Assembly: GCA_023260495.1 (NCBI GenBank)
Contig: JALQVB010000020.1
Coordinates: 2,785 to 14,335, forward strand
Direction: 5' to 3'
From: Aquiluna sp.
GTDB taxonomy: Bacteria > Actinomycetota > Actinomycetes > Actinomycetales > Microbacteriaceae
DNA length: 11,551 bases
Position 1 is the stretch's first letter; the number at the start of each line of letters is the position of its first letter. Shown one piece after another: positions 1 through 7,072 of this stretch. The translations under genes were made by a program, and so were the position numbers. The notes under the pieces are model-generated. The model made no database searches, had not been told where the DNA came from, and saw nothing but the letters and a program-made list of their open reading frames with translations.

Positions 1-1518
1 GCCCTGATAGGCGCTTAGCTCGACGCGCTTGGGGTCAATCAGTACCATGCGCACCTCGGCCGGGGTGGAGCGCATCAGGATCGACGTGATCATGGAGTTT
101 ACGAAGCTTGACTTACCGGCACCGGTGGCTCCCGCCACCAGCAGGTGCGGCATCTTGGCTAGGTTTGCTACCAGGTAGCCGCCCTCAACGTCCTTACCGA
201 CACCAATGGTGAGCGGGTGGGCACTGGCGGCGGCATTCTTGCTGCGCAGCACATCGCCCAGCGAAACCGTCTCGCGGTCGGTGTTCGGGATCTCAATACC
301 AATGAGGCTCTTGCCCGGAATAGGTGCCAGGATGCGAACCTCATTTGAGGCAACGGCATAGGAAATGTTGTTGCTCAGGCGAGTGACCGCCTCGACCTTC
401 ACCCCAGGAGCTAGCTCGACCTCGTAGCGCGTTACAGTCGGTCCACGCAGGAACCCAGAAACTCGGGCTTCAACATCGAATTCTTTGAACACTGCATCTA
501 TGGCAGCTGCAACGCTTTCGTTGACCCCGGTCTTAGCCTTGGCTACGGTTCCAGCCGCCAGTAGACCAAGTCCTGGCAGCGAGTACGGCCTGTTTGCCTT
601 GGGGCTTGGAATATCTATTGGCTCGGTCACTCCCTCTTCGCCATCCATGAATTCAAGCTCTGGAATTTCGGAGCCTGGATCGACCGGCTCCGGTTGGGCC
701 GCGATTTCCTCGTCGATGAAGTCAGGTAAGTCTTCCACCACCGGTGTCTCGAAAGGCTTTCGGTCCTCACCGTCGCGCCACCACTTGCTCTTTTTGCCGT
801 CGAAGGCGTCAGAGGCTGGCTCCTCCTCGGAGATGTTAAACAGGAAACGGTAGAGCTGCTTTAGCCGCTGCACGATTTGATTTGGCGGGGTACCGGTCAT
901 GATCAGAACCGATGCCGCTGCCAATACCACAAGCGCCGGAACCGTTCCCCAGACGGTAATCAAGCTCAGTAGCGGAGCACCGACCAGCCAGCCAAACAGT
1001 CCGCCAGCCTCGGCAAGCGCGGGAACTCCATCGCGGGGCGAAGGGGCGCCACCGAAAACATGGAAGAATGCCGAAACCACAGCCATAAATAGCCAGAGAC
1101 CCAGGGCAAATCGCGCCCCGTTTCTCAGCGATGCGGGGTGGCGAAATAGCACCAATGCGTAGCCGAAGAAAACCAGTGGAAGCGCGAAGCTGACCGCACC
1201 GAAGAGCATTCCGAAGGTGAACTGGTGAATCAGAATGGCCCAGGATTCGTTTACCAGGAACCAAGAGAACAGGATGCCCGCGGCGCTGAGCAAGAACAAG
1301 AAAAACGGTGGGCCGTCGCGACGATCCTCTGGCGCAATCTTCTCATCGCTAAAGGCTCGCACCACTCCACCCATCCCGTGAGCGATAGCCATGTAGAAGC
1401 GCGACAGCCAGGTTGCCAAACCCGCTCCGGCACTCTTGCCAGAGGAGGTCCGTGGCTTAGCTGCGGGTGCGCGCCGATTGCTACTCGGGCGTTTTGGTGG
1501 TGGGGTCTTCGCAGCCAT
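1..1518 (-). CDS. ftsK: FtsK DNA translocase, 3' end missing
   Basis: Membrane-anchored ATPase that pumps chromosomal DNA at the division septum. The 506 codons seen run off the left edge in frame. Residues 1-35 are a basic, proline-rich cytoplasmic tail. Four hydrophobic segments follow at roughly 72-90, 99-124, 136-157 and 176-207. An acidic, proline-rich linker spans about 230-310. The motor's alpha/beta region begins near 335, with GPTVTRYEVELAPGVKV at 359-375. Walker A GATGAGKS is at 463-470, and the FtsK-typical IDPKRVEL is at 494-501. The rest of the motor, including the usual gamma DNA-reading domain, lies outside the window. The ATG at 1518 is the natural start: no Shine-Dalgarno is visible, but TACCTT ends exactly 6 nt upstream, suggesting a leaderless mRNA. 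It lies 35 bp downstream of rnj on the same strand. The family call is firm from Walker A and the conserved flanking segments. Confidence 0.95.
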   Translation of the reverse strand, partial: MAAKTPPPKRPSSNRRAPAAKPRTSSGKSAGAGLATWLSRFYMAIAHGMGGVVRAFSDEKIAPEDRRDGPPFFLFLLSAAGILFSWFLVNESWAILIHQFTFGMLFGAVSFALPLVFFGYALVLFRHPASLRNGARFALGLWLFMAVVSAFFHVFGGAPSPRDGVPALAEAGGLFGWLVGAPLLSLITVWGTVPALVVLAAASVLIMTGTPPNQIVQRLKQLYRFLFNISEEEPASDAFDGKKSKWWRDGEDRKPFETPVVEDLPDFIDEEIAAQPEPVDPGSEIPELEFMDGEEGVTEPIDIPSPKANRPYSLPGLGLLAAGTVAKAKTGVNESVAAAIDAVFKEFDVEARVSGFLRGPTVTRYEVELAPGVKVEAVTRLSNNISYAVASNEVRILAPIPGKSLIGIEIPNTDRETVSLGDVLRSKNAAASAHPLTIGVGKDVEGGYLVANLAKMPHLLVAGATGAGKSSFVNSMITSILMRSTPAEVRMVLIDPKRVELSAYQG

Positions 1519-1524
1519 GCCAAA

Positions 1525-1530
1525 AAGGTA
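1525..1530 (-). promoter_or_regulatory. Candidate -10 element of a leaderless ftsK promoter
   Basis: The minus strand reads TACCTT, then six bases, then the ftsK ATG. This puts the presumed transcription start at or next to the A of the start codon. No convincing -35 is visible. The hexamer sits in the 35-bp rnj-ftsK gap. The assignment is an inference from spacing. Confidence 0.5.
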
Positions 1531-1553
1531 GCAACTTTGAGCCGATTTTCGGG

Positions 1554-3236
1554 TTAGGCAGGGCGGGAGGAGTAGACAACGATTGGGATGATCATCGGCT
1601 TGCGGCGGTGCGATTTGGCGACCCAGCTGCCCACAGTCTTGCGAATCACCTGCTGCAGCTGATAGTTATCTCGCACGCCATCTTGGGCTGCATCGCGAAG
1701 CGCACGCTCAATTGCCGGCTTGATATCGTCAAAAACGTGGTCCTCTTCGGCATAGGCGCGAGCCCGAATCTCGGGCCCCTCGACCAGCTCACCGGTTTGC
1801 TTGTCGACCACGGCAAAGATGGAAATGAAGCCTTCATTGGCCAAAATTCTGCGGTCTTTGAGGTCCTCTTCAGTGATCTTTCCCACTGCCTTGCCATCAA
1901 CATAGAGCATGTCGCAGCGCACACGGCCAACCACCGATGCAACACCTTGGCGCAGATCTATGACTGCACCATCCTGCGTTACCAGCACCCGCTCGGGGTC
2001 AACCCCGGTTTGAATCGCAAGCTTGGCATTTGCGGTTAGGTGGCGATACTCGCCGTGAATCGGCATCACATTGCGCGGTTTGAGAATGTTGTAACAGTAG
2101 AGCAGCTCGCCAGCTGCGCTGTGGCCAGAAACATGCACCTTGGCATTTCCCTTGTGGACCACATTTGCCCCCAGTGCGGTTAGCCGATCTATCACGCGGT
2201 ATACAGCGTTTTCATTGCCTGGAATCAGTGAGCTTGCCAACAAGACAGTGTCACGCTCGCTAACAGTAATTTGGTGCTCCCGATTTGCAATTCTGGAGAG
2301 CACAGCCATCGGCTCACCCTGGCTACCGGTGGACATGAAAACCACCCGATGATCAGGCATTGACTCAGTTTCATCGAGGGCAACGATGGCATCCTCGGGA
2401 AGGTTGAGATAACCCAGTTCGGCCGCAATTCCCATGTTCTTGACCATGGATCGGCCGACGAAGGCCACCTTGCGATTGTTGGCAATGGCGGCATCCACCA
2501 CCTGCTGAACTCGGTGCACATGGGATGCGAAGGAAGCAACCACGACCTTGCCAGGAGTGCGGGCAATCACCGACTCGATAACCGGACCGATTTCCCGCTC
2601 CAGCGGCGTAAAGCCGGGGATGTCAGCATTGGTGCTATCCACCATGAACAAATCCAGACCCTCTTCGGCAATCCTGGAAAAGGCGTTCAGGTCGGTCAGC
2701 CTGCCATCGAGTGGCAGCTGGTCCATCTTGAAATCACCGGTTGCCAACACGGTTCCGGCCTGGGTGCGCAGCACCACCGCAAGAGCGTCCGGAATCGAGT
2801 GATTCACCGCGATAAATTGGAGGTCGAATTTTCCGACCTGAATCCTCATGCCCTCTTTGACGGTTTGTGCCTGAGGGGTGATTCGGTGCTCGCGCAGCTT
2901 GGATTCAACAAAAGCCAGAGTCAGCTTGGATCCGATTACCGGAACGTCCTGACGCATCTTGAGCAGGTATGGCACGCCACCGATGTGGTCTTCGTGACCG
3001 TGGGTGAGCACGAGGCCCACCACCTCATCCATGCGGCCCTCCAGATAGGTGAGATCGGGCAAAATCACATCGACTCCGGGCTGGGTCTCCTCCGGGAACA
3101 GCACGCCGCAGTCAATAATCAGCAGCTCGCCCCCAAATTCAAAGACGGTCATGTTGCGACCGATTTCACCGATGCCACCAAGTGGCACGATGCGCAAGGT
3201 GCCGGATTCCAGCGGCGCTGGTGCCCTAAGCTCCAC
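1554..3236 (-). CDS. rnj: Ribonuclease J (beta-CASP metallo-beta-lactamase RNase)
   Basis: Zinc-dependent RNase with endonuclease and 5'-3' exonuclease activity in the family; acts in mRNA decay and rRNA maturation in the cytoplasm. 560 aa, normal for RNase J. The metallo-beta-lactamase core carries the metal motif THGHEDH at 78-84 (H79, H81, D83, H84), H146 and D168 (TGDFK). The beta-CASP region follows, with STGSQGEP at 302-309, HVSGHS at 368-373 and H394 in PIHGEYRHL. The C-terminal domain spans about 450-560. The start is GTG at 3236, whose G is the last base of the dapA TAG stop (TAGTG). The N-terminus MELRAPAPLESGTLRIVPLGGIGEIGRN fits the family. No good Shine-Dalgarno and no TANNNT precede it, so translation is probably coupled to dapA. 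With pnp in the same block, two main RNA-decay enzymes lie close together. Confidence 0.97.
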   Translation of the reverse strand: MELRAPAPLESGTLRIVPLGGIGEIGRNMTVFEFGGELLIIDCGVLFPEETQPGVDVILPDLTYLEGRMDEVVGLVLTHGHEDHIGGVPYLLKMRQDVPVIGSKLTLAFVESKLREHRITPQAQTVKEGMRIQVGKFDLQFIAVNHSIPDALAVVLRTQAGTVLATGDFKMDQLPLDGRLTDLNAFSRIAEEGLDLFMVDSTNADIPGFTPLEREIGPVIESVIARTPGKVVVASFASHVHRVQQVVDAAIANNRKVAFVGRSMVKNMGIAAELGYLNLPEDAIVALDETESMPDHRVVFMSTGSQGEPMAVLSRIANREHQITVSERDTVLLASSLIPGNENAVYRVIDRLTALGANVVHKGNAKVHVSGHSAAGELLYCYNILKPRNVMPIHGEYRHLTANAKLAIQTGVDPERVLVTQDGAVIDLRQGVASVVGRVRCDMLYVDGKAVGKITEEDLKDRRILANEGFISIFAVVDKQTGELVEGPEIRARAYAEEDHVFDDIKPAIERALRDAAQDGVRDNYQLQQVIRKTVGSWVAKSHRRKPMIIPIVVYSSRPA

Positions 3237-4216
3237 TATCTTGTGGTTCCCGCGACCTTAGGCAAGGCGCCTCCGGCGGCGGCATTGCGATCTGGTCGGA
3301 AGTTGTCGAAGCTGACCCCTGGCACATCAATCACCTGGTCGATGCCGCCCTCAATCAGGGCCGCCTCGTGATCCTCTGGGCCTACCAGCGGAAGGCGAAC
3401 TCTTGGAGAGCCAATCTTTCCCAGGCCATGCAGCACATATTTGGCAGCTACCGTACCGGGCACATGCGTCATGATGGCCCGCTGCAGTGGCTCTAGGTCG
3501 TTATGCACCTTGAGTGCCGCATGGAAGTCGTTGTTGTTGGTGGCATCAACCATCATTCGGTAGGCCTGGGGCGCTATGTTCGCGGTGACACCAATGAGCC
3601 CCGTGGCTCCAATCGAGAGGTGCGGCAGCACGTTTGAGTCATCGCCGGAGAAATACATCAGGCCGGTCTCCAGCATCAGCCTTGAGGCCTGAGCAAGATC
3701 GCCCTTCGCGTCCTTGATAGCGACGATGTTTGGGTGCTTGGCTGCCCGGTGGAAAGTGTCCGATGCAATCGCTACACCGGTTCGTCCCGGGATGTCATAG
3801 AGAATCACTGGCAAGTCGGTGGCATCGGCAATCAATCTGAAGTGGGTCAGGATTCCGGCCTGGGTTGGCTTGTTGTAGTAGGGCGTGACGATCATGACGC
3901 CATCGGCCCCAGCCTTCTCACTGGCCTTGTAGAGCTGAATCGCGTGGGCGGTCTCATTTGAACCACCACCGGTGATGATCTTGGCGCGACCGGCTGCGAC
4001 ACTCTTACCGACCTCAACCAGCTTGATTTTTTCGGCATCGGTGAGCGTCGAGGTCTCACCGGTGGTTCCAGTGACAACGACACCGTCGGCACCGTTGGAG
4101 ACTACGTAGTCAATGTGCTTCTCGGTGGCATCCCAGTCAACCTCGCCATCGGCGGTCATGGGAGTGACAAGTGCAACCAGCACCTGACCGAATAAGTCGC
4201 GCTCTTTAGTAACCAT
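3236..4216 (-). CDS. dapA: 4-hydroxy-tetrahydrodipicolinate synthase
   Basis: Condenses pyruvate with aspartate-semialdehyde, the first committed step of the diaminopimelate/lysine pathway. 326 aa TIM barrel. Visible family residues are TTGE at 51-54, YYNKP at 113-117, YDIPGRTG at 140-147 (Tyr140 and Arg145) and the Schiff-base lysine K168 in IKDAKGD. GDDS at 191-194 and GATGLIGVTAN at 203-213 also fit. The protein ends in a Gly/Ala-rich tail (about 300-326) beyond the usual length of about 290-300 residues. The ATG at 4216 is favoured: no Shine-Dalgarno is visible, but TAGGCT lies exactly 6 nt upstream, consistent with a leaderless transcript starting in the 32-bp gap after thyX. Its stop overlaps the rnj GTG by one base, so dapA and rnj are probably co-transcribed. 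dapB, for the next step, lies 2.1 kb away. Confidence 0.97.
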   Translation of the reverse strand: MVTKERDLFGQVLVALVTPMTADGEVDWDATEKHIDYVVSNGADGVVVTGTTGETSTLTDAEKIKLVEVGKSVAAGRAKIITGGGSNETAHAIQLYKASEKAGADGVMIVTPYYNKPTQAGILTHFRLIADATDLPVILYDIPGRTGVAIASDTFHRAAKHPNIVAIKDAKGDLAQASRLMLETGLMYFSGDDSNVLPHLSIGATGLIGVTANIAPQAYRMMVDATNNNDFHAALKVHNDLEPLQRAIMTHVPGTVAAKYVLHGLGKIGSPRVRLPLVGPEDHEAALIEGGIDQVIDVPGVSFDNFRPDRNAAAGGALPKVAGTTR

Positions 4217-4222
4217 TAGCTA

Positions 4223-4228
4223 AGCCTA
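4223..4228 (-). promoter_or_regulatory. Candidate -10 element of a leaderless dapA promoter
   Basis: The minus strand reads TAGGCT, then six bases (TAGCTA), then the dapA ATG. It lies inside the 32-bp thyX-dapA gap and has no recognisable -35. The same hexamer precedes thyX. Inferred from spacing and repetition. Confidence 0.5.
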
Positions 4229-4248
4229 GCGAATGGCAAGGCGCCGCA

Positions 4249-4977
4249 CTAAGGCGCTACCCGGCCGTTCTCATTGAAGGCTGCGTAGCTCATTGGCATG
4301 AGCTCGGCCCAAAGGTCTTCCATCTTCTCGGCAACCATCTCGATCTCGCGCTGCGGGAATGATGGGAAGTGAGTTCCTTCGCGCTTGGTGCGCAGAGACA
4401 GGAAGTTCATCAGCGAGCGGGCATTCATCGTGACGTACATGCTCGAGTAGATGTTCAGCGGCAGCACGATTCTGGCCACCTCGCGGGCCACGCCGGCCTC
4501 CAGCATGCGCTGATAAGCATCGTAGGCGGCCCTGGTGACGCTCATAGTTTCCTGCTGCACCAGCGCAAACTGCTCGGCGCTGCCATCAACGAAATCGTAG
4601 GCGCCAGGCTTGCCGACCTGGATTAGCTTTCGCTCCTCGTTGGGAACATAGAAGACTGGACGCAGCTCACGGTATCGACCCGACTCCTCGTTGTAGCTGG
4701 CGATGCGGTGCCGCATGAATTCGCGAAATACAAAAATTGGAGCCTGAACATAGAAGGTCATTGAGTTGTGCTCAAATGGCGATCCGTGACGGTCGCGCAT
4801 CAGGTAGTTGATTAGCCCCCGGTCGCGCTTTTCCACATCGGCATCCGATTGCCTGGCGCTCTCTAGCGTCTGCTCTCCCTGGGTCGAAACACGAGCCGCG
4901 AAAAGCACATCTGCATCCTGGGCAGAATGGCGAACCAGCTCGACCGTGACATCACTTCGGAATTCAATATCGCTCAT
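4249..4977 (-). CDS. thyX: Flavin-dependent thymidylate synthase ThyX
   Basis: Makes dTMP from dUMP using methylenetetrahydrofolate, FAD and NADPH; a homotetramer in characterised members. 242 aa, within the normal 220-250 range. The ThyX signature RHRxxSxNExSxRY is complete at 89-102 (R89, H90, R91, S94, N96, E97, S99, R101, Y102). The C-terminal substrate-binding stretch NARSLMNFLSLR at 185-196 includes R187, which probably corresponds to the dUMP-binding arginine of the family. The start is ATG at 4977. It has no clear Shine-Dalgarno but has TAGGCT 7 nt upstream, the leaderless arrangement. It is transcribed away from the thioredoxin gene across an 81-bp divergent region, and dapA follows 32 bp downstream. 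No classical thyA is present in this window. Confidence 0.97.
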   Translation of the reverse strand: MSDIEFRSDVTVELVRHSAQDADVLFAARVSTQGEQTLESARQSDADVEKRDRGLINYLMRDRHGSPFEHNSMTFYVQAPIFVFREFMRHRIASYNEESGRYRELRPVFYVPNEERKLIQVGKPGAYDFVDGSAEQFALVQQETMSVTRAAYDAYQRMLEAGVAREVARIVLPLNIYSSMYVTMNARSLMNFLSLRTKREGTHFPSFPQREIEMVAEKMEDLWAELMPMSYAAFNENGRVAP

Positions 4978-4984
4978 TCTGCAA

Positions 4985-4990
4985 AGCCTA
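4985..4990 (-). promoter_or_regulatory. Candidate -10 element of a leaderless thyX promoter
   Basis: The minus strand reads TAGGCT, then seven bases, then the thyX ATG at 4977. No strong -35 is visible; AACTTT, 18 bp upstream, is a poor match. Inferred from the spacing it shares with dapA and dapB. Confidence 0.5.
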
Positions 4991-5046
4991 GAGCAGAGCG
5001 GAAAGTAAAAAGTTGTAACACTCCGCAGCGGGATTTGAACTTGGCC

Positions 5047-5052
5047 TAACCT
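5047..5052 (+). promoter_or_regulatory. Candidate -10 element of a leaderless thioredoxin-gene promoter
   Basis: TAACCT is followed by six bases (ATCGGG) and then the GTG start at 5059. No Shine-Dalgarno fits: the GGGG run touches the start codon. No -35 is recognisable. This is the plus-strand half of the 81-bp divergent region shared with thyX. Confidence 0.5.
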
Positions 5053-5058
5053 ATCGGG

Positions 5059-5496
5059 GTGGACTCTCTGACTCTTGTGCTACTGCTGCTTGCCCTGGGC
5101 ACCGTAGCCGGCGTTGCCTACCGCCAGCTGCGCGGCAGAGGTAGGGAGCTGATCCGGCCAGAAAAGATTGATTTGAACCGGCTGCCCACCGAAAAAAACG
5201 GTGTCCCGACAAAGCAGCTTGGAAAGCACGCGACGCTGGTTCAGTTTTCCACGGAGTACTGCGGCCAATGTCCGGGCGTGCGCCGGCAGCTCTCCCAGCT
5301 CGAATACCGAATGGGCGGCATCAGCTTCTTGGAGGTGGACATAACCGAGCGGATGGACATTGCCGCACACTTTGGAATCAGCCAGACGCCTACCGTGCTG
5401 GTGCTGAATGCCAATTCCGAGCTGGTCTACCGGGTGGGCGGGGTGCCGAACATGAAGCTTTTGAATGAAGAATTGACGAAACTAGGAGCAAAATGA
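5059..5496 (+). CDS. Membrane-anchored thioredoxin-like protein
   Basis: Probable thiol-disulfide oxidoreductase. 145 aa. Residues 3-21 form one hydrophobic segment followed by a basic stretch (YRQLRGRGRELIR). By the positive-inside rule this places the thioredoxin domain in the cytoplasm, and no signal-peptidase site is evident. The thioredoxin fold spans about 57-143. Its active site is Y-CGQC at 67-71 (C68, C71), and the family cis-proline is P111 in QTPTVLVL. The CGQC dipeptide differs from the CGPC of classical thioredoxin, which usually shifts redox potential, so it need not be a general reductant. The GTG start at 5059 is chosen because it gives the complete anchor and has TAACCT 6 nt upstream. 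Its TGA overlaps the next gene's ATG (ATGA), so the two are almost certainly one operon. Electron donor and substrates cannot be read from the sequence. Confidence 0.88.
   Translation: MDSLTLVLLLLALGTVAGVAYRQLRGRGRELIRPEKIDLNRLPTEKNGVPTKQLGKHATLVQFSTEYCGQCPGVRRQLSQLEYRMGGISFLEVDITERMDIAAHFGISQTPTVLVLNANSELVYRVGGVPNMKLLNEELTKLGAK
5484..5488 (+). promoter_or_regulatory. Ribosome binding site of the DUF4395 gene
   Basis: AGGAG lies 4 nt before the ATG at 5493, inside the 3' end of the thioredoxin gene. Internal operon genes here use a Shine-Dalgarno, whereas the first gene of this pair appears leaderless. Confidence 0.7.
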
Positions 5497-5930
5497 GCAG
5501 TCAAATCGATCCGCGCGGACCGCGTTTTGGAGCGGCCATAACCGCCGTGTTAGCACTGGCCGGTTTTTACCTCGGTCTGGAATCGCACCCTTATGCCGCT
5601 GTACTCACAGTGCTGCTCTTTGTACTTTTTGCTTGGAACGTTTTTCTTCCGAAGTCTCATCCATACGCTCTGATATTCAGCAAGCTGGTCAGGCCTAGGT
5701 TGCAACCGCCAACGAGCTTGGAAGATGCCCGCCCGCCGAGATTTGCCCAGCAGGTAGGTTTCGCGTTTTCGATTCTGGGTCTAATCGGGCTTCTTGGAAA
5801 CCTGATCCCGCTGAACATAGCCAGCTTTGCCTTTATTTTTATTGCTGCGTTCCTGAACTCGGTCTTCGACTACTGCCTGGGCTGCCAGATGTATCTGCTG
5901 CTAAAGCGCTTTGGCCTGCTTGGCAAGTGA
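5493..5930 (+). CDS. DUF4395 integral membrane protein with CxxC motif
   Basis: 145 aa membrane protein matching the DUF4395 pattern from memory: N-terminal IDPRGPRF at 5-12, central KLVRPRLQPP near 64-73 and PPRFAQQVG at 81-89, and a C-terminal FDYCLGCQMYLL at 125-136. Hydrophobic segments lie at about 13-30, 34-52, 88-103 and 106-126. The paired cysteines C128 and C131 sit just after the last segment, close to the membrane face. The function of DUF4395 is not established. Being translationally coupled (ATGA) to a membrane-anchored CGQC thioredoxin-like protein suggests thiol exchange between the two, but that is inference. Its last 30 bases overlap the end of the convergent TPR gene. The family match is good; the role is unknown. 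Confidence 0.85.
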   Translation: MSSQIDPRGPRFGAAITAVLALAGFYLGLESHPYAAVLTVLLFVLFAWNVFLPKSHPYALIFSKLVRPRLQPPTSLEDARPPRFAQQVGFAFSILGLIGLLGNLIPLNIASFAFIFIAAFLNSVFDYCLGCQMYLLLKRFGLLGK

Positions 5931-6347
5931 GATTGCCTTACGAGCCGCTTTTCTAGCCCGGGGGCGATCAGAAAGCTTGTCGTAGCAATCTGCAAGCAGG
6001 TACCAAAGTAGGAAATTGTCTTCGTCCTGCTCAATCCGTTGCGAAAGCTCGGCAAAAACCTGTTGGCCACTTTCCTTCTCGGCACGACCACTGGGTCTGA
6101 GCTGATAGCTGGGAGGCTCCATTCCGCTATCGCCGAATAGCTTGCCGACCTTGGCAAGTGCGATCCCGAAACGAATTTCCACAAACAGCACCCAGAGAGC
6201 CAACAGCGGAAAAACCAGAATCGCCAATCCCATCAGGATTGCCACTGGGTTGTCGTCCTGCAGCAGCACCACTCCCCTGCCAACCAAGAGGTAAGCGTAG
6301 AGGCCGGTGAGCACCGCCATGACGGCGATCCAGATTTTGGTTCCCAA
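5901..6347 (-). CDS. Small TPR-type membrane protein next to dapB
   Basis: 148 aa from the TTG at 6347. Two hydrophobic segments (about 5-22 and 36-57) are followed by a soluble tail. Residues 112-143 form a TPR-like helix pair (NFLLWYLLADCYDKLSDRPRARKAARKAISLAK, with the W/L/Y/A spacing of a tetratricopeptide unit). It resembles a conserved but uncharacterised actinobacterial protein found near dapB and thyX. The exact partner is unknown; TPR units usually mediate protein-protein contact. The start is uncertain. TTG at 6347 lies one base after the dapB TAA and gives MGTKIWIAVM, a natural membrane start. Another in-frame TTG at 6374 would overlap the dapB end and add nine residues. Neither has a strong Shine-Dalgarno, so coupling to dapB is likely. 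Its 3' end overlaps the DUF4395 gene by 30 bases. Confidence 0.75.
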   Translation of the reverse strand: MGTKIWIAVMAVLTGLYAYLLVGRGVVLLQDDNPVAILMGLAILVFPLLALWVLFVEIRFGIALAKVGKLFGDSGMEPPSYQLRPSGRAEKESGQQVFAELSQRIEQDEDNFLLWYLLADCYDKLSDRPRARKAARKAISLAKQAKAL

Positions 6348-6348
6348 C

Positions 6349-7065
6349 TTAGGAAAGCACCTGCTCAAGGCCAATCGTTAGCCCGGTAGCGGTAGCGGTG
6401 AATTCGATACTGCGCAAGATACCCAACGAGTAGGCGCGGTGAGAAATCACATCGTGAGCAATCTTTAGCTGCTCGGAGTCGGCGCCAAAAATGGTCTCCT
6501 GCCGAGCCGAAACACCATCGAGTCGCAGCGAGTGAATTGGCACTCCGGCAAACACCTCGCCTCTTGCAGGCTGTCCGGTGCCTGGAATCAGCGGCTGAAC
6601 CTGCCTGGAAGCCTGAATCAGTTCGGCTGTGCGAATTGCAGTCCCCGATGGTGAATCCACCTTGCCCGCGTGATGCGCCTCAACGATCTCTGCATCGGCG
6701 AAGAACTTGGCCGCCTCGGCGGCAAAGCGCTGCGCAAGCATGGAGCCCACCGAGAAGTTCGGCACCACCACCAAAGCCGCCTGCGGCTGGGTGGCTAGTT
6801 GTTTTTGAAGCTTTGCAAGCTTGATTTCGGACCAGCCAGAGGTGCCAATCAGAACCTTTTGGCCGTTGGCGATGGCAAATTCAACTAGGCCTTCGGAGAC
6901 ATCGGGGCGGGTGAAATCGACCACCACGTCTGCCCCCAACATGTGCTCTGGAGAAGAAGACGAATCCAGGGCGGCATGCAGCTTCAGGTTCGGATCCTGA
7001 TCGACGAGCTCTTTGGTCAGCGTGCCCATGCGGCCGGTGGCACCCAAGATGGAAACGGAAATCAT
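6349..7065 (-). CDS. dapB: 4-hydroxy-tetrahydrodipicolinate reductase
   Basis: Reduces the DapA product with NAD(P)H, the second step of the diaminopimelate/lysine branch; cytoplasmic tetramer in the family. 238 aa from the ATG at 7065. The N-terminal nucleotide-binding loop GATGRMG is at 8-14. The catalytic region EAHHAGKVDSPSGTA is at 129-143 (H131/H132, K135 and the DSPSGTA dipicolinate-binding loop). The frame is open further upstream, to about 7116, but that would overlap the M16 gene and place 17 unrelated residues before the Rossmann fold. The start at 7065 is preferred because the protein then begins MISVSILGATGRMG, and TAGGTT lies 7 nt upstream. It is 13 bp downstream of the M16 stop, so read-through from pnp and a local leaderless promoter are both possible. 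Confidence 0.96.
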   Translation of the reverse strand: MISVSILGATGRMGTLTKELVDQDPNLKLHAALDSSSSPEHMLGADVVVDFTRPDVSEGLVEFAIANGQKVLIGTSGWSEIKLAKLQKQLATQPQAALVVVPNFSVGSMLAQRFAAEAAKFFADAEIVEAHHAGKVDSPSGTAIRTAELIQASRQVQPLIPGTGQPARGEVFAGVPIHSLRLDGVSARQETIFGADSEQLKIAHDVISHRAYSLGILRSIEFTATATGLTIGLEQVLS

Positions 7066-7072
7066 GGCACTA

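Noticed and set aside
485..853. Plus-strand open frame opposite ftsK, rich in Ser/Pro
   Set aside because: The low-complexity Ser/Pro composition mirrors the codons of the acidic FtsK linker on the other strand. It is a shadow, not a gene.
1538..1550. CCGA/TCGG hairpin in the rnj-ftsK gap as a terminator
   Set aside because: Only four pairs, with no U-run immediately after it; too weak to call.
2514..3371. A 285-codon open frame on the plus strand opposite rnj and the end of dapA
   Set aside because: It is antisense to two unmistakable genes, its translation has no recognisable domain, and it has no plausible ribosome binding site. Long antisense frames are expected opposite such coding sequence.
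4240..4257. GCGCC/GGCGC hairpin just after the thyX stop as a terminator
   Set aside because: The stem is only five pairs and no U-run follows. The dapA promoter candidate overlaps this gap, but termination cannot be claimed.
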